From the NCBI RefSeq assembly GCF_018122735.1, contig NZ_JAGRRD010000001.1:2063262-2127261 (forward strand): a DNA stretch of 64,000 nucleotides, read 5' to 3'. Below, one piece after another: positions 17,837 through 29,114 of the stretch (its first letter is position 1; each line of letters begins with the position of its first letter). The translations under genes and the position numbers were made by a program. The notes beneath the pieces were generated by a model that worked only from the letters and a program-made list of their open reading frames with translations, did no database searches and was not told the origin of the DNA. Source of the DNA: Azoarcus sp. L1K30. GTDB lineage: Bacteria > Pseudomonadota > Gammaproteobacteria > Burkholderiales > Rhodocyclaceae.

Positions 17837-18820
17837 ATGCAGATTTCGGTATTCGGTGCTGGCGCATGGGGCACGGCCCTCGCCCAATCATTTTCGGACG
17901 CCCACCAAGTCACGCTGTGGGGACGGGATCCAGCCCATGTCGAAGAACTGCGCCAGGACAAGGAAAATCGCCGCTACCTGCCCGGGCTGCCGCTGAACCC
18001 GGTGCTCCGGCTCACCAGCGATTTCAATGAGGCGGCATTCGGTGCCGACCTTCATCTTGTCGTCACCCCGCTGGCCGGCTTGCGCAACACCACGCGCACG
18101 CTGCACCGACTGCAGCCCGGTACACCGCTGATCTGGGCCTGCAAGGGACTGGAGGCTGGTAGCGCGCGTCTGCCCCACGAAATCGTCTTCGAGGAACTCG
18201 GTGCCGACGCGTCTTGCGGCGTACTCACGGGGCCGAGCTTCGCGGCAGAGGTTGCGCGCGGACTGCCGGCAGCGGTTGCGATCGCCTCGGCCGATGCCGA
18301 CTTCGCAACACAATGGGTGCACAATCTGCATCAACCCCTGTTGCGGCTGTACGCGAACACCGACGTCGTCGGCTGCGAGATCGGAGGGGCACTCAAGAAC
18401 GTCATGGCCATCGCCGCTGGCGTCTCCGACGGCATGGGCTTCGGTCTCAACGCGCGTGCCGCACTCATCACCCGCGGCCTGGCCGAAATCGCGCGCCTCG
18501 CCGATGCCTTGGGAGGCAAGCCGGAAACATTGATGGGGCTGGCCGGCATGGGTGACCTCATCCTCACCTGCACCGGCGATCTGTCACGCAACCGCAGGGT
18601 CGGCCTCGCGCTGGCACAGGGCAAGACATTGACCGACATCCTGCGTGATCTCGGCCATGTTGCCGAGGGTGTTTCCACGGCCCGCGAAGTGGCGGCCATG
18701 GCCGAGCGCGTCGGCGTGGACATGCCGCTCTGTACCGCGGTCAATGCGTTGTTGCACGAGGGGCACGTTGCCCGTGAAGTGGTTGAACAGCTCCTCGCAC
18801 GCGACCCGAAGCAAGAGTAG
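17837..18820 (+). CDS. gpsA: Glycerol-3-phosphate dehydrogenase [NAD(P)+]
   Basis: Makes sn-glycerol 3-phosphate for phospholipids; 327 residues. The nucleotide-binding motif GAGAWGTA is at the N-terminus; [11 protein letters not shown] and the catalytic lysine region [13 protein letters not shown] follow. It is the last gene of the rhodanese-grxC-secB operon and converges on trmL. Confidence 0.96.
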   Translation: MQISVFGAGAWGTALAQSFSDAHQVTLWGRDPAHVEELRQDKENRRYLPGLPLNPVLRLTSDFNEAAFGADLHLVVTPLAGLRNTTRTLHRLQPGTPLIWACKGLEAGSARLPHEIVFEELGADASCGVLTGPSFAAEVARGLPAAVAIASADADFATQWVHNLHQPLLRLYANTDVVGCEIGGALKNVMAIAAGVSDGMGFGLNARAALITRGLAEIARLADALGGKPETLMGLAGMGDLILTCTGDLSRNRRVGLALAQGKTLTDILRDLGHVAEGVSTAREVAAMAERVGVDMPLCTAVNALLHEGHVAREVVEQLLARDPKQE

Positions 18821-18868
18821 CGTTCAGGCGCAGCATCGAACGCGGGCTTCGACGCGACCGGCCACGGC

Positions 18869-19333
18869 TCAGATTGCGCCCTCGAACCCGAGTTGACGCC
18901 ATCCTTCATAGACCACCACCGCCACCGCATTTGACAGATTGATGCTCCTGTTGGCCGGGCGCATCGGGATGCGCACCCGGCACTCGGGCGCGACCGATTG
19001 CAGGACCGTATCCGGCAGTCCCCGACTCTCCGGACCGAATACGAGGACATCACCCGCCCGATACTCGACCCGGTCGTGCCGTACCCCGCCTCGCGTGCTC
19101 AGTGCAAACATGCGCTGTCCCGCCAGACTCGACATGCAGCGGTCCCAGCCTGTATGCACCGTCACATGAGCCAGATCGTGATAGTCCAGACCTGCGCGCG
19201 CCAGGTGCTTGTCGCTCAGATCGAAACCCAGCGGCTCGACCAGATGAAGTCGGGTGCCGGTATTGGCCGTCAGGCGGATGATGTTGCCGGCGTTCGGCGG
19301 GATTTCCGGCTCGAACAGAACGATGTCGAACAT
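18869..19333 (-). CDS. trmL: tRNA (cytidine/uridine-34-2'-O)-methyltransferase
   Basis: SPOUT-class methyltransferase, 154 residues, methylating the wobble base of tRNA-Leu. The knot motifs NAGNIIRLTANTG, FGPESRGLPD and the C-terminal NRSINLSNAVAVVVYE are all intact. It is convergent with gpsA; in E. coli (yibK) the same neighbourhood is seen. Confidence 0.95.
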   Translation of the reverse strand: MFDIVLFEPEIPPNAGNIIRLTANTGTRLHLVEPLGFDLSDKHLARAGLDYHDLAHVTVHTGWDRCMSSLAGQRMFALSTRGGVRHDRVEYRAGDVLVFGPESRGLPDTVLQSVAPECRVRIPMRPANRSINLSNAVAVVVYEGWRQLGFEGAI

Positions 19334-19368
19334 TGATCAATGGGCGCTTGCAAAGCGCGCACTTTAGC

Positions 19369-20076
19369 TCAGAGCGCTGCAGGCGTGCGGGCAACCACGC
19401 AATTTTCGACCCGGCGAGCGCCTTGTGCCTTCAGGCAACGGGCCAACGCATCGAGCGAGGCGCCGGTGGTCATGACATCGTCGATGACAAGGACGGACCG
19501 GCGATCCAGCTTCAACTCGCAGGCAAACGCCGCGCGCATGTTGCTCACCCTCGCGGCCCGCCCGAGGCTTGCCTGGGATGGTGTATCGCGAACCCGCGCC
19601 ACCCCTGCGAGCACCATCGGCACCCCCGACGACTTGGCCAACGGGCGAGCAATCTCCACCGCCTGGTTGAATCCGCGCTCGGCCAACCTGCGCGCGTGAA
19701 GCGGCATTGGCACGATCAGGTCGAAATCGCCTTTCAGCTCGCCAATCGCCCGCGCAAAGAACGCTGCCAGCGACAGACGGTGACGATACTTCAGCGCCTG
19801 TACCAGCACGTCGATCGGAAAGCCGTAGTCAAAGGCGGCACGGGTCGCATCGAAAGCAGGAGGCGCGACCAAGCAGTGCCCGCAAACCGCCCCGGACGGT
19901 GTCGGCAGCGCACAGATTGGACAGCCTGGCGCCAGCTGCGCGGGCAGCTCCGCCCGGCAGGCCGCACATAGAGGCTGATCGTACGAGCGCGCCGCACAGA
20001 GAAAGCAATCCTGGGGCATGACCACATTTAATGCATGGTTTATCAGGGCACGCAGTCGATCATGTAGGTTTGACAA
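19369..20076 (-). CDS. comF: ComF-family phosphoribosyltransferase-like protein
   Basis: About 235 residues. An N-terminal double zinc ribbon (CFLCAA, CAAC, CPIC, CGHC) precedes a phosphoribosyltransferase fold with the PRPP loop [13 protein letters not shown]. ComF proteins take part in DNA uptake or restart of replication forks. The start is uncertain: TTG 20076 has AGGA 4 nt upstream and gives the usual N-terminal helix before PQDC; ATG 20019 is the alternative. It is divergent from bioB with under 60 nt between them. Confidence 0.85.
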   Translation of the reverse strand: MSNLHDRLRALINHALNVVMPQDCFLCAARSYDQPLCAACRAELPAQLAPGCPICALPTPSGAVCGHCLVAPPAFDATRAAFDYGFPIDVLVQALKYRHRLSLAAFFARAIGELKGDFDLIVPMPLHARRLAERGFNQAVEIARPLAKSSGVPMVLAGVARVRDTPSQASLGRAARVSNMRAAFACELKLDRRSVLVIDDVMTTGASLDALARCLKAQGARRVENCVVARTPAAL

Positions 20077-20134
20077 GTTTTCCTGCTGTGAACGAAGATG
20101 GGGGGTTACGGGATTACAGCGTGGACCACGAATC

Positions 20135-21127
20135 ATGACAAGTACATCAACCCTGCAGTTCGTCCGCAAGGCAGCATCTGACGGCAACCCTGCCGAAGTG
20201 CGCTGGCGTGTTGCCGACGTCCAGGCACTGTTCGACATGCCCTTCATGGATCTCCTGTTCCGCGCGCAGCAGGTGCACCGCGAGCATTTCACCGCGGGCG
20301 AGGTGCAGCGCTCCACGCTGCTGTCGATCAAGACTGGCGGCTGCTCGGAAGACTGCGGATACTGTTCGCAATCCGCCCGTTACGACACGGGCCTGGAACG
20401 CGAACGATTGATGCCCATTGATGAAGTTCTGGAGCATGCGCGAGCGGCGAAAGCCAAGGGTTCGTCCCGTTTCTGCATGGGCGCGGCGTGGCGTGGACCG
20501 AAGGACAAGGATCTGGTCCCGGTGCTTGAGATGGTGCGCGAAGTCAAGAAACTCGGCCTCGAGACCTGTGTCACGCTGGGCATGCTTGGCGAAGGACAGG
20601 CCGCTCAATTGGCTGACGCCGGCCTCGATTACTACAACCACAACGTGGACACGGCACCCGAGTTCTACGGCGAGGTCATCACGACCCATACGCTGCAGGA
20701 TCGCCTCGACACCCTCGACCGGGTGCGTGGCGCTGGCATCAATGTCTGCTCGGGCGGCATCGTCGGACTCGGCGAGACCCAACTCGGCCGTGCAGGCCTG
20801 ATTGCGCAGTTGGCAAACATGAACCCACCGCCGGAATCCGTGCCGATCAACAATCTGGTGCAGATCCCGGGAACCCCGCTGGCGGACGGCGGCAAACTCG
20901 ACCCCTTCGAGTTCGTGCGCACTGTCGCGGCCGCGCGCATCACCATGCCGACCAGTTTCGTCCGCCTTTCTGCCGGACGGCAGGAAATGAGCGATGAGCT
21001 GCAGGCCCTGTGTTTCATGGCCGGCGCCAACTCGATCTTCTACGGCGAACGCCTGCTGACGACGGACAATCCGGACGCCGGCCATGACGAACAGCTCTTC
21101 GTCCGCCTCGGCCTGACCGCCATCTGA
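20135..21127 (+). CDS. bioB: Biotin synthase
   Basis: Radical-SAM enzyme inserting sulfur into dethiobiotin; 330 residues. The SAM cluster motif is [11 protein letters not shown] and the [2Fe-2S] ligand region CMGAAWRGP is present, as is the C-terminal [12 protein letters not shown]. Start ATG 20135 gives family length. bioC follows after 7 nt. Confidence 0.96.
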   Translation: MTSTSTLQFVRKAASDGNPAEVRWRVADVQALFDMPFMDLLFRAQQVHREHFTAGEVQRSTLLSIKTGGCSEDCGYCSQSARYDTGLERERLMPIDEVLEHARAAKAKGSSRFCMGAAWRGPKDKDLVPVLEMVREVKKLGLETCVTLGMLGEGQAAQLADAGLDYYNHNVDTAPEFYGEVITTHTLQDRLDTLDRVRGAGINVCSGGIVGLGETQLGRAGLIAQLANMNPPPESVPINNLVQIPGTPLADGGKLDPFEFVRTVAAARITMPTSFVRLSAGRQEMSDELQALCFMAGANSIFYGERLLTTDNPDAGHDEQLFVRLGLTAI

Positions 21128-21134
21128 CCGGAAC

Positions 21135-22058
21135 GTGGCGCAGGACAACGACTTCGAGCTCGACCGCCGCTTGCTGCGCCGGCGTGCCGGCAAGGCGGCT
21201 GCAAGCTACGACAGCGCGGATCCCGTCGGCCGCGAGATCGCCCGTCGCATGGATGAACGGCTCGACTACATCCGCATTGCACCGCGGCGAATACTCGACC
21301 TCGGATGCGGTACCGGCCACGACCTGCTGGGCCTGCGCCGGCGCTTTCCTGACGCCGAGCTGATCGGGCTTGATTTCGCACTGCCCATGCTGCACCTCGC
21401 CGGACAGCACACCGCACCGCAGACCCGGCTGCCGCAACGCCTGATCGGCCGCCTGCTGGGCAGCGGCCCGCGTGCCATGCCACTGGTCGCGGCGGACGCG
21501 ATCGCCTTGCCCTTGGCGCGCGCAAGCGTTTCCCTGGTGTGGTCGAACCTGATGCTGCCAGGCCTGCACGACCCGCTGCCGGCACTGCAGGAAATGCATC
21601 GGGTGCTCGAGATCGACGGGCTACTGATGTTCACGACCTTCGGTCCCGACACCCTGCGCGAATTGCGCACGGCCCTGCCCACCCAGACAGGCGAACGGGT
21701 GCACCGTTTCATCGACATGCATGACATTGGCGATGCGCTGGTCAAGGCAGGCTTCTCAGACCCCGTCATGGACATGGAGGTGCTGACCCTGACCTACCGT
21801 GATATCGACACCCTGCTCAACGACCTGCGCGCCAGCGGCGGCAACAACGCGGCCACCTCGAGGCCGCGGGGGCTCAGCGGCCGCAGCGGCTGGGCCGCGG
21901 CACGCTCGCACTACGAGCGGCTGCGCATGCAGGGGCGGCTACCGGCCACGTTCGAGGTCATACAGGGGCACGCATGGAAGCCGGCGCCCAGAACCGCCGA
22001 AGACGGTCGTGCGGTCATCCAGTTTCGCCCCCGCCCGGGCACCGATCACCGCGGCTGA
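21135..22058 (+). CDS. bioC: Malonyl-[acyl-carrier protein] O-methyltransferase
   Basis: Methylates malonyl-ACP to begin pimeloyl synthesis for biotin; 307 residues, starting with GTG 7 nt after bioB. SAM motif I is LDLGCGTGHDLL. The LMLPGLHDPLPALQEMHRV region matches BioC. It is about 50 residues longer than E. coli BioC, mainly in the second half. No bioF, bioA or bioD is in the window. Confidence 0.9.
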   Translation: MAQDNDFELDRRLLRRRAGKAAASYDSADPVGREIARRMDERLDYIRIAPRRILDLGCGTGHDLLGLRRRFPDAELIGLDFALPMLHLAGQHTAPQTRLPQRLIGRLLGSGPRAMPLVAADAIALPLARASVSLVWSNLMLPGLHDPLPALQEMHRVLEIDGLLMFTTFGPDTLRELRTALPTQTGERVHRFIDMHDIGDALVKAGFSDPVMDMEVLTLTYRDIDTLLNDLRASGGNNAATSRPRGLSGRSGWAAARSHYERLRMQGRLPATFEVIQGHAWKPAPRTAEDGRAVIQFRPRPGTDHRG

Positions 22059-22075
22059 ACGACCGGATCACAATC

Positions 22076-22723
22076 ATGACGACAGCACCTGTCTGGCTAT
22101 TCGACCTGGATAACACGCTGCACGACGCCAGCCCTAACATTTTCCCCCACATCAATCGCAGCATGACGGCTTATCTCGAGCGTCACCTCGCGCTCAGCAA
22201 CGACGAAGCCAACGCACTGCGGATGCACTACTGGCGACGATACGGTGCGACCTTGCTGGGGCTGATGCGCCATCACGCCACCGATCCCCACCACTTCCTG
22301 CAGGAAACGCACCGGTTCGAGCGCCTGCACAAGTTGATGGTATTCGATCGCGCCCTCAAAGCCATGCTGAAGAAATTGCCCGGGCGCAAGATCGTGTTTT
22401 CGAACGCTCCGCGGGCCTACATCGACGCCGCGCTCGAGGTCATGGGGATTCGTGGGCTCTTCGACGATGTGGTCGGCATCGAAGCGCTTGGCATGCAGCC
22501 CAAGCCCGGGATTGCCGCCTATCGCAAGATCATCCGGCGCTACCGCCTCGAGCCGCGGCGCTGCATCATGGTGGAAGACACCGCCGTCAATCTGCGCACC
22601 GCACGCATGCTGGGCATGCGCACGGTGCTGGTCGGCGCGGGCACGCGTCACCCCGCCTATGTCGACGTAAAGATCCGCTCGATTCTGAAGTTGCGGCGAG
22701 CCGCAGGCAGCCTTTACGGCTAA
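22076..22723 (+). CDS. HAD-family pyrimidine 5'-nucleotidase-like hydrolase
   Basis: 215-residue haloacid-dehalogenase hydrolase related to yeast Sdt1. Motif I is FDLDNTLHDA, motif II FSNAPRAY, motif III lysine in QPKPG, motif IV VEDTAVNLRTA. Pyrimidine nucleoside monophosphates are the usual substrate of this subgroup; this is family inference. ATG 22076, 17 nt after bioC, is chosen over an upstream in-frame ATG that would overlap bioC. Confidence 0.85.
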   Translation: MTTAPVWLFDLDNTLHDASPNIFPHINRSMTAYLERHLALSNDEANALRMHYWRRYGATLLGLMRHHATDPHHFLQETHRFERLHKLMVFDRALKAMLKKLPGRKIVFSNAPRAYIDAALEVMGIRGLFDDVVGIEALGMQPKPGIAAYRKIIRRYRLEPRRCIMVEDTAVNLRTARMLGMRTVLVGAGTRHPAYVDVKIRSILKLRRAAGSLYG

Positions 22724-22751
22724 GTCCGCGGCGTCGCCTGGCGCAGCATGA

Positions 22752-23828
<1,077 letters not shown>

Positions 23829-23879
23829 TTAACACACGGTAACGTTTGCCCGCGGGAACTTCGCATGGTGGAGAATATC

Positions 23880-23985
23880 TGAAGCTGAAGATGGTGATGA
23901 ACCATCTCCCGCTTCACCTCCCTGAGCGGGGCCTCTTCACATGGAGGCTTTCACCCCCGGCCTCCCCCTTCGCCGGGGGTTTTTG
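23880..23985 (+). ncRNA. Candidate structured small RNA between hemB and engB
   Basis: About 105 nt with four consecutive hairpins with perfect stems: 23889-23895/23901-23907 (AGATGGT/ACCATCT), 23908-23913/23925-23930 (CCCGCT/AGCGGG), 23931-23935/23944-23948 (GCCTC/GAGGC), and a terminator stem 23953-23961/23972-23980 followed by T5. The T-tract is on the plus strand only, which sets the orientation. The first loops are C/T-rich and unpaired, as in seed regions. No protein frame fits it. The 3' hairpin overlaps the end of engB on the other strand. The 5' end is not fixed; AATATC at 23874-23879 may be a -10. A conserved hemB RNA motif is described in Burkholderiales; whether this is related I cannot test. 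Confidence 0.65.
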
Positions 23986-24625
23986 TTTGTGCAGGCGAAC
24001 CATCGGCCGCGGACGAAGCGGCGTCGGGCGCATCCATGCCCAGCCAGCCCGAGACAATGCGTTCGCACTCTTCGACACCCGTCTTTTTCAGGCTCGAAAA
24101 CAGCTGTGCCGTGACTTGGGGGCCGTAGGCCGCCAACTCCTTGCGCACCGCGATCAGCGTTGCGGCGGCCGGACCACGCGAGAGCTTGTCGCTCTTGGTC
24201 AGCAAGACATGGATGGGTCTGCCGGAGGGCGCGAACCAGCCGATCATCTGGCGATCGAGGTCGGTCAATGGCCGCCGGGAGTCCATCATCAACACGAGGC
24301 CGATCAGGTTCTCGCGCTCTTTCAGGTAGCTCTCGATCAGCCCGCCCCACTCGCGACGAATCTTCTCCGGCACAGCCGCATAACCATAACCGGGAAGATC
24401 GACGAGGCAGGCGCCACAGTTGAGCCGAAAGAAATTGAGCAACTGGGTGCGCCCCGGCGTCTTCGACACGTAAGCCAGCCGGACATGTCCAGCCAGCGTA
24501 TTGATCGCACTCGACTTTCCGGCATTGGAGCGCCCGGCGAAAGCGATCTCCGCCCCCTTCGGCGGCGGCAGGCCGGACGGCTTGGCGATCGAGATTTCGA
24601 ATTGTGCGTTGCGGAAAATAGGCAT
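23951..24625 (-). CDS. engB: Ribosome-biogenesis GTP-binding protein EngB/YsxC
   Basis: Essential GTPase for large ribosomal-subunit assembly, 224 residues. G1 is GRSNAGKS, G3 DLPGYG, G4 TKSD. The last 25 residues are a low-complexity Ala/Ser/Gly tail, and its final Gly-rich codons are encoded by the terminator hairpin of the plus-strand small-RNA candidate, so the tail may be dictated by the RNA. It is divergent from the cytochrome c4 gene. Confidence 0.95.
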   Translation of the reverse strand: MPIFRNAQFEISIAKPSGLPPPKGAEIAFAGRSNAGKSSAINTLAGHVRLAYVSKTPGRTQLLNFFRLNCGACLVDLPGYGYAAVPEKIRREWGGLIESYLKERENLIGLVLMMDSRRPLTDLDRQMIGWFAPSGRPIHVLLTKSDKLSRGPAAATLIAVRKELAAYGPQVTAQLFSSLKKTGVEECERIVSGWLGMDAPDAASSAADGSPAQTKTPGEGGGRG

Positions 24626-24747
24626 CTAAATGGGGCTCAAAGGCCATTGGACTGGGTAAAAACCCTCATCGCATCGCGCAACGGGGGTTTCGTGATATAG
24701 AATACCGCGTTTTGGGACATTCTCACTTACGGCTTTCCGAGGACATC

Positions 24748-25374
24748 ATGATCAAGCGTTCCCTGCTGCTCTCGCTGCTGCTGGTCGCAGGCAGCCTCCA
24801 GGCTCAGGATCAGGCACCCGACCTGGCCAAGGCAAAACAGACTGCAGAGACAGTCTGCGCGGGCTGTCACACCGCGGACGGCAACAGCCAACTCCCGGCT
24901 TACCCGAAGCTCGCCGGTCAGCACAGTGACTACCTGTTCAAGCAACTGCGCGAATTCAAGGGTTGGGACGGCAAGGCACCGGTACGTGAAAACGCGGTCA
25001 TGGGTGCCATGGTCGCAGCGCTCGACGAAGCCGACATGAAGGCGCTGGCGGTTTACTTCTCATCGCAGAAGCTGCAGCCCGATGTCGCCAAGAACCTTGA
25101 CACGATCAATGCCGGTCAGCAGATCTGGCGCGCGGGCATCGCGGCAAAGGGCGTTCCCGCCTGTGCAGCCTGTCATGGCCCCGCCGGTGCCGGACTGCCC
25201 GCGCAATTCCCTGCACTTGCCGGCCAGTTTGCGGAATACACCGACACCCAACTCAAGAGCTTCCGTGACGGCGGACGTGCAAACGACCCGAACTCGATGA
25301 TGCGCATGATTGCGCTCAAGATGACCGACAAGGAAATGAAGGCCGTGGCTGACTACGCAGCCGGCCTGCGCTGA
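24748..25374 (+). CDS. Cytochrome c4 (dihaem)
   Basis: Periplasmic dihaem electron carrier, 208 residues, with a signal peptide ending SLQAQ. Haem motifs are C37-A-G-C-H41 and C139-A-A-C-H143; distal methionines are in MRMIALKM and NAVMGAMV. The two halves are internal repeats. Cytochrome c4 passes electrons from the bc1 complex to terminal oxidases. GAGGA precedes the start; a TATAGAAT at 24696-24703 is a possible -10. A good terminator follows at 25396-25420. Confidence 0.93.
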   Translation: MIKRSLLLSLLLVAGSLQAQDQAPDLAKAKQTAETVCAGCHTADGNSQLPAYPKLAGQHSDYLFKQLREFKGWDGKAPVRENAVMGAMVAALDEADMKALAVYFSSQKLQPDVAKNLDTINAGQQIWRAGIAAKGVPACAACHGPAGAGLPAQFPALAGQFAEYTDTQLKSFRDGGRANDPNSMMRMIALKMTDKEMKAVADYAAGLR

Positions 25375-25395
25375 GCACGACCGACGGTGAATACG

Positions 25396-25420
25396 AAGGG
25401 TGGCGTAGCCACCCTTTTTT
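25396..25420 (+). terminator. Rho-independent terminator of cytochrome c4 gene
   Basis: A 9-bp stem (AAGGGTGGC with GCCACCCTT), GTA loop, six T. Confidence 0.92.
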
Positions 25421-25452
25421 CGTGCACCGCGCGTGCGCGCCGATGATCTCTT

Positions 25453-26268
25453 TCAGCGACGGCCCCGCGCAAGCCGATCGAGTTCGGCCGCGCTGAATCC
25501 GGCGGCAAGTCGAGCCTCACGATGAAGCGGCGCCTGTGGCCACGGCGCGTTGAAGCGCTCCATCAACTCGAGATAGACCGCCTCCGCATCCAGCCCGCGC
25601 CGGGCACAACAATCGCGGAACCAGTAATCGCCGATCGCCACATGCCCAACCTCGTCGCGCAGGATGACATCGAGCACCGCGACACTCTCATCATCACCGA
25701 TGCGCCTCAGCTTGGCGACGATCATCGGCGTCGCATCGAGCCCGCGCGCCTCCAGCACGCGCGGCACCAGCGCCATGCGCGACAGCACGTCATCTGCAGT
25801 GCGGCACGCCATGTCCCACAGCCCGTTGTGCGCCGAAAAGTCGCCATAGCCATGACCCAAGGCATGAAGACGCGCCTGCACCAGTTCAAAGTGAGACGCC
25901 TCCTCCGCGGCAACATGGATCCAGTCGCGGTGAAAGGCGGCCGGCATGCTGCGGAACCGATGCACGCAATCAAGAGCAAGATTGATGGCATTGAATTCGA
26001 TATGCGCGATCGCATGCAACAGCGCGGCATGACCTTCCCGGCTGCCGATGTGTCGGCTCGACAATGCCTGAGGCGCAACCAACTGCGGCCGCGAAGGGCG
26101 TCCGGGCTCGGCTATGGCACGCGCATCGTCGCCCCCCTCAAGAACGTCGAGTGTGCGGGCAATCCAATCATGCCGCAGCGCGGCTGCCGCGGCACACTTG
26201 GCGACGGGATCGTCGATCATCAGGGCCGCCAGCGCGGCATCGTGCACATTCCGGATCATGCGCCGCAT
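25453..26268 (-). CDS. DUF455 ferritin-like protein
   Basis: About 271 residues, all-helical, of the DUF455 family. Glutamate/histidine pairs in HAIAHIEFNAI, AAEEASHFELV and RDEVGHVAIGD are those expected for a ferritin-like di-iron site. The biochemical role of the family is not established; some related proteins act on tRNA or in oxidation reactions. The start is uncertain among ATG 26301, 26268 and 26259; no Shine-Dalgarno decides, and 26268 gives the usual N-terminus. Confidence 0.85.
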   Translation of the reverse strand: MRRMIRNVHDAALAALMIDDPVAKCAAAAALRHDWIARTLDVLEGGDDARAIAEPGRPSRPQLVAPQALSSRHIGSREGHAALLHAIAHIEFNAINLALDCVHRFRSMPAAFHRDWIHVAAEEASHFELVQARLHALGHGYGDFSAHNGLWDMACRTADDVLSRMALVPRVLEARGLDATPMIVAKLRRIGDDESVAVLDVILRDEVGHVAIGDYWFRDCCARRGLDAEAVYLELMERFNAPWPQAPLHREARLAAGFSAAELDRLARGRR

Positions 26269-26389
26269 TCTAGCGGCAGCCGGTGGCCGCATGTTCGCCA
26301 AACGTCGGTTAGATCCGCCGCCCTGAACCTCGATGTGGTAAAAAAGGAGTCTGCATTACGCATCGTTACCGTCACTCCGGATTGTGCAA

Positions 26390-27640
26390 ATGACTCAGCC
26401 AAAGCCCCCTGAAACATCGCCGAAGACTTTCCTCGGCGTCGAGCAGGCACGCAGCGCCATTCTTGCGGCAATTGCGCCGATCGTCGGCTGGGAACGCGTG
26501 GCCGTGCGGTCCGCACTGGGCCGTGTGCTTGCGCAGGATGTCATCGCGCCGTGTAACGTGCCGGCACACGACAACTCGGCAATGGATGGATACGCCGTAC
26601 GTGCGGCCGACCTCGCCGCGAGCGGTGACACCACATTGACGGTGGTGGGAACCGCTTTCGCCGGACGCCCCTTCTCCGGCATCGTCGGCGCCGGACAGGC
26701 GATCCGCATCATGACCGGCGCAGCCATTCCGGAGGGCGCCGACACGATCGTCGTGCAGGAGGTCACTCGCGTCGAGAACAAGCAGGTCATCATTCCGCCC
26801 GGACAACGCGCCCTACAGAACCTGCGCCGCGCTGGCGAAGATCTCGCGCTCGGCGGCACGGCATTGGCGGCAGGACGACGTTGCGGTCCGGCCGAACTGG
26901 GCCTGATCGCATCGCTCGGGATTGCCGAAGTCACGGTATACCGCCGCCTCCGGGTGGCCTTCTTTTCCACGGGCGACGAGATCGCCTCGATCGGCCGCCC
27001 GTTGGCGCCCGGCGAGGTATACGACAGCAATCGCTACACCCTCTTCGGTGCGTTGCAGCACCTGGGCTGCGAGCTCATCGACATGGGCGTCATCGCCGAC
27101 GATCCCGCCGCACTCGAGGCCGCTTTCGACGACGCCTCGCGGGCTGCCGATGTCATCATCACCAGTGGCGGCGTATCAGTCGGCGAAGCCGACTTCATCC
27201 GCGAGATGATGAGGCGGATGGGCGAAGTGGCGTTCTGGAAACTGGCCATCAAGCCGGGCCGGCCGATGGCCTTTGGCCGCATCGGCAAGGCCGTGCTGTT
27301 CGGCCTGCCCGGCAACCCGGTGGCCGTGCTCGTTACCTTCTACCAGTTCGTTCAGGACGCACTGCTCAAGCTCATGGGGGTTACGCCCCTGCCGCCGGCC
27401 GAGCTGTTCGAGGCCAGCTGCACCGAACCCATCCGCAAGCAAGCAGGACGCTGCGAGTACCTGCGCGGCCGACTGAGCCGCGAGGACGGGCAGGTACACG
27501 TTTCACCTGCCGCCGCGCAAGGTTCCGGCATACTGCGTTCGATGTCCGAAGCCGACTGCTTCATCGTCCTGCCGGAGGAGTGCACGGGCGTGCAGACCGG
27601 CGAACGGGTCCTGGTGCAGCCTTTCCACGGACTCGTGTAA
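26390..27640 (+). CDS. moeA: Molybdopterin molybdenumtransferase
   Basis: Inserts molybdate into adenylated molybdopterin; about 416 residues. Key segments are [39 protein letters not shown] and [14 protein letters not shown]. Together with the MoeB/ThiF-like gene at 11558 it shows a molybdenum-cofactor pathway. ATG 26390 is preferred over GTG 26384. Confidence 0.95.
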   Translation: MTQPKPPETSPKTFLGVEQARSAILAAIAPIVGWERVAVRSALGRVLAQDVIAPCNVPAHDNSAMDGYAVRAADLAASGDTTLTVVGTAFAGRPFSGIVGAGQAIRIMTGAAIPEGADTIVVQEVTRVENKQVIIPPGQRALQNLRRAGEDLALGGTALAAGRRCGPAELGLIASLGIAEVTVYRRLRVAFFSTGDEIASIGRPLAPGEVYDSNRYTLFGALQHLGCELIDMGVIADDPAALEAAFDDASRAADVIITSGGVSVGEADFIREMMRRMGEVAFWKLAIKPGRPMAFGRIGKAVLFGLPGNPVAVLVTFYQFVQDALLKLMGVTPLPPAELFEASCTEPIRKQAGRCEYLRGRLSREDGQVHVSPAAAQGSGILRSMSEADCFIVLPEECTGVQTGERVLVQPFHGLV

Positions 27641-27668
27641 CTCTTTTCAACCTCATCTCGGAACATTC

Positions 27669-28331
27669 ATGACTCAGGACGAACTCAAGAAGGCAGCCGC
27701 GCTGGCGGCGCTCGATGAAATCGAGGCTGGCAGCATTGTCGGCGTCGGTACAGGCTCGACTGTCAATCACTTCATCGACGGCCTTGCCACGCTGAGCGAT
27801 CGTGTTCGCGGTGCCGTCTCCAGCTCGGAAGCCAGCTCCAAGCGACTCGCTGCGCATGGCATTCGGCTGTTCGGCCTCGACGAAGTGGACGAGATTCCGG
27901 TATACGTCGATGGTGCTGACGAGATCGACGGCAATTTCTGCATGATCAAGGGTGGCGGCGGCGCGCTGACGCGGGAGAAAATCGTCGCCGCGGTAGCACG
28001 CCGTTTCGTCTGCATCTGCGACGCCAGCAAGAAGGTCGCCACGCTGGGCCGTTTCCCCTTGCCGATCGAAGTCATTCCGATGGCGGCCCCCCAAGTGACG
28101 CGCGAGATCGTGCGCCTCGGGGGCAGACCGCAACTGCGTACCGGTTTCGTCACCGACAACGGCAACCTTATCATCGACGTGCACGGCCTGTCGATTAGCG
28201 ACCCGGTGGGGCTCGAGGAGAGGCTGAACCAGATCGTCGGCGTGGTCACCAACGGCCTGTTCGCGCGCCGTGGGGCGGACGTCCTGCTGCTGGCGGGCGC
28301 CGGCGGCGTCGAGCGTCAGGTTCGTGACTGA
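27669..28331 (+). CDS. rpiA: Ribose-5-phosphate isomerase A
   Basis: Interconverts ribose 5-phosphate and ribulose 5-phosphate; 220 residues. Signature parts are [21 protein letters not shown], and [13 protein letters not shown]. It supplies the substrate of phosphoribulokinase, and no second rpi is present in either Calvin-cycle block of this window, so this is a likely shared enzyme for both. Confidence 0.96.
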   Translation: MTQDELKKAAALAALDEIEAGSIVGVGTGSTVNHFIDGLATLSDRVRGAVSSSEASSKRLAAHGIRLFGLDEVDEIPVYVDGADEIDGNFCMIKGGGGALTREKIVAAVARRFVCICDASKKVATLGRFPLPIEVIPMAAPQVTREIVRLGGRPQLRTGFVTDNGNLIIDVHGLSISDPVGLEERLNQIVGVVTNGLFARRGADVLLLAGAGGVERQVRD

Positions 28332-28382
28332 AACAATACTTTAATTTTCGCCTGCTAGCCTATCCCCTTCCTGGATCAAGCC

Positions 28383-29093
28383 ATGCTCAAAATGACCGAA
28401 CACACCCACAAGCAGTTCGACACCGAACTGGAAAAAATCCGCACCGGCGTGCTGCAAATGGGCGGACTGGTCGAAACCCAGGTTGCAAATGCGCTGGAAG
28501 GATTGAAAAGCGGCAATGTCGCATTGCTCGACCGCGTGATCGACGGCGATCACCGCATCAATCTGCTCGAGGTCGAGATCGACGAAGAGTGCAGTCAGAT
28601 CATCGCCAAGCGCCAGCCCGCGGCGGTCGACCTGCGCCTGGTCATGACCGTGATCAAGGCCATCGCCGATCTCGAGCGCATCGGCGACGAAGCGAAGAAG
28701 ATCGCCAAGGCGGGCAAGCGCCTTCACTCCGGCAACCACCCGTTCTCGATGCGCATCGATCTGAGCCACGCCACAGGGCTCGTGCTCGACATGCTGCGCA
28801 GCGCGCTCGACAGCTTCGCCCGCGCGGACGTGTCGAACTGGACGGCCATCACCGCCCAGGACGAGGAGGTGGACGCCAACTTCAAGGGCACGATGCGCCA
28901 GTTGATCACATTCATGATGGAAGATCCGCGCACGATCTCCAGCAGCCTGGAAGTGCTCTTCATTGCCAAGGCGATCGAGCGGATCGGCGACCACGCCAAG
29001 AACGTTGCAGAATACGTTGTCTTTCTGGTCCAGGGCCGGGATGTGCGCTATGCCAAGTCGGCAGCGGCTGAAGGCGTCAAGCGCGACAGCTGA
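28383..29093 (+). CDS. phoU: Phosphate-specific transport regulator PhoU
   Basis: 236-residue helical protein made of two PhoU repeats, each with an acidic metal-binding patch (EVEIDEECSQ, AIADLERIGDEAKKI; EVDANFKG, AIERIGDHAKNV). PhoU dampens Pst transport and PhoR signalling when phosphate is high. No pst or phoBR genes are adjacent, so it is an orphan here. ATG 28392 is an alternative start. Confidence 0.94.
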   Translation: MLKMTEHTHKQFDTELEKIRTGVLQMGGLVETQVANALEGLKSGNVALLDRVIDGDHRINLLEVEIDEECSQIIAKRQPAAVDLRLVMTVIKAIADLERIGDEAKKIAKAGKRLHSGNHPFSMRIDLSHATGLVLDMLRSALDSFARADVSNWTAITAQDEEVDANFKGTMRQLITFMMEDPRTISSSLEVLFIAKAIERIGDHAKNVAEYVVFLVQGRDVRYAKSAAAEGVKRDS

Positions 29094-29114
29094 GCAGCAT
29101 CAGCATCAATCGAA

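Noticed and set aside
20070-20098. TTGACA as a -35 box for bioB
   Set aside because: No -10 element at 15-19 nt downstream.
20040-20100. BirA-like biotin operator before bioB (AGGTTTGACAAG)
   Set aside because: Only one half-site resembles the consensus and it has an extra base; no partner half at the right spacing.
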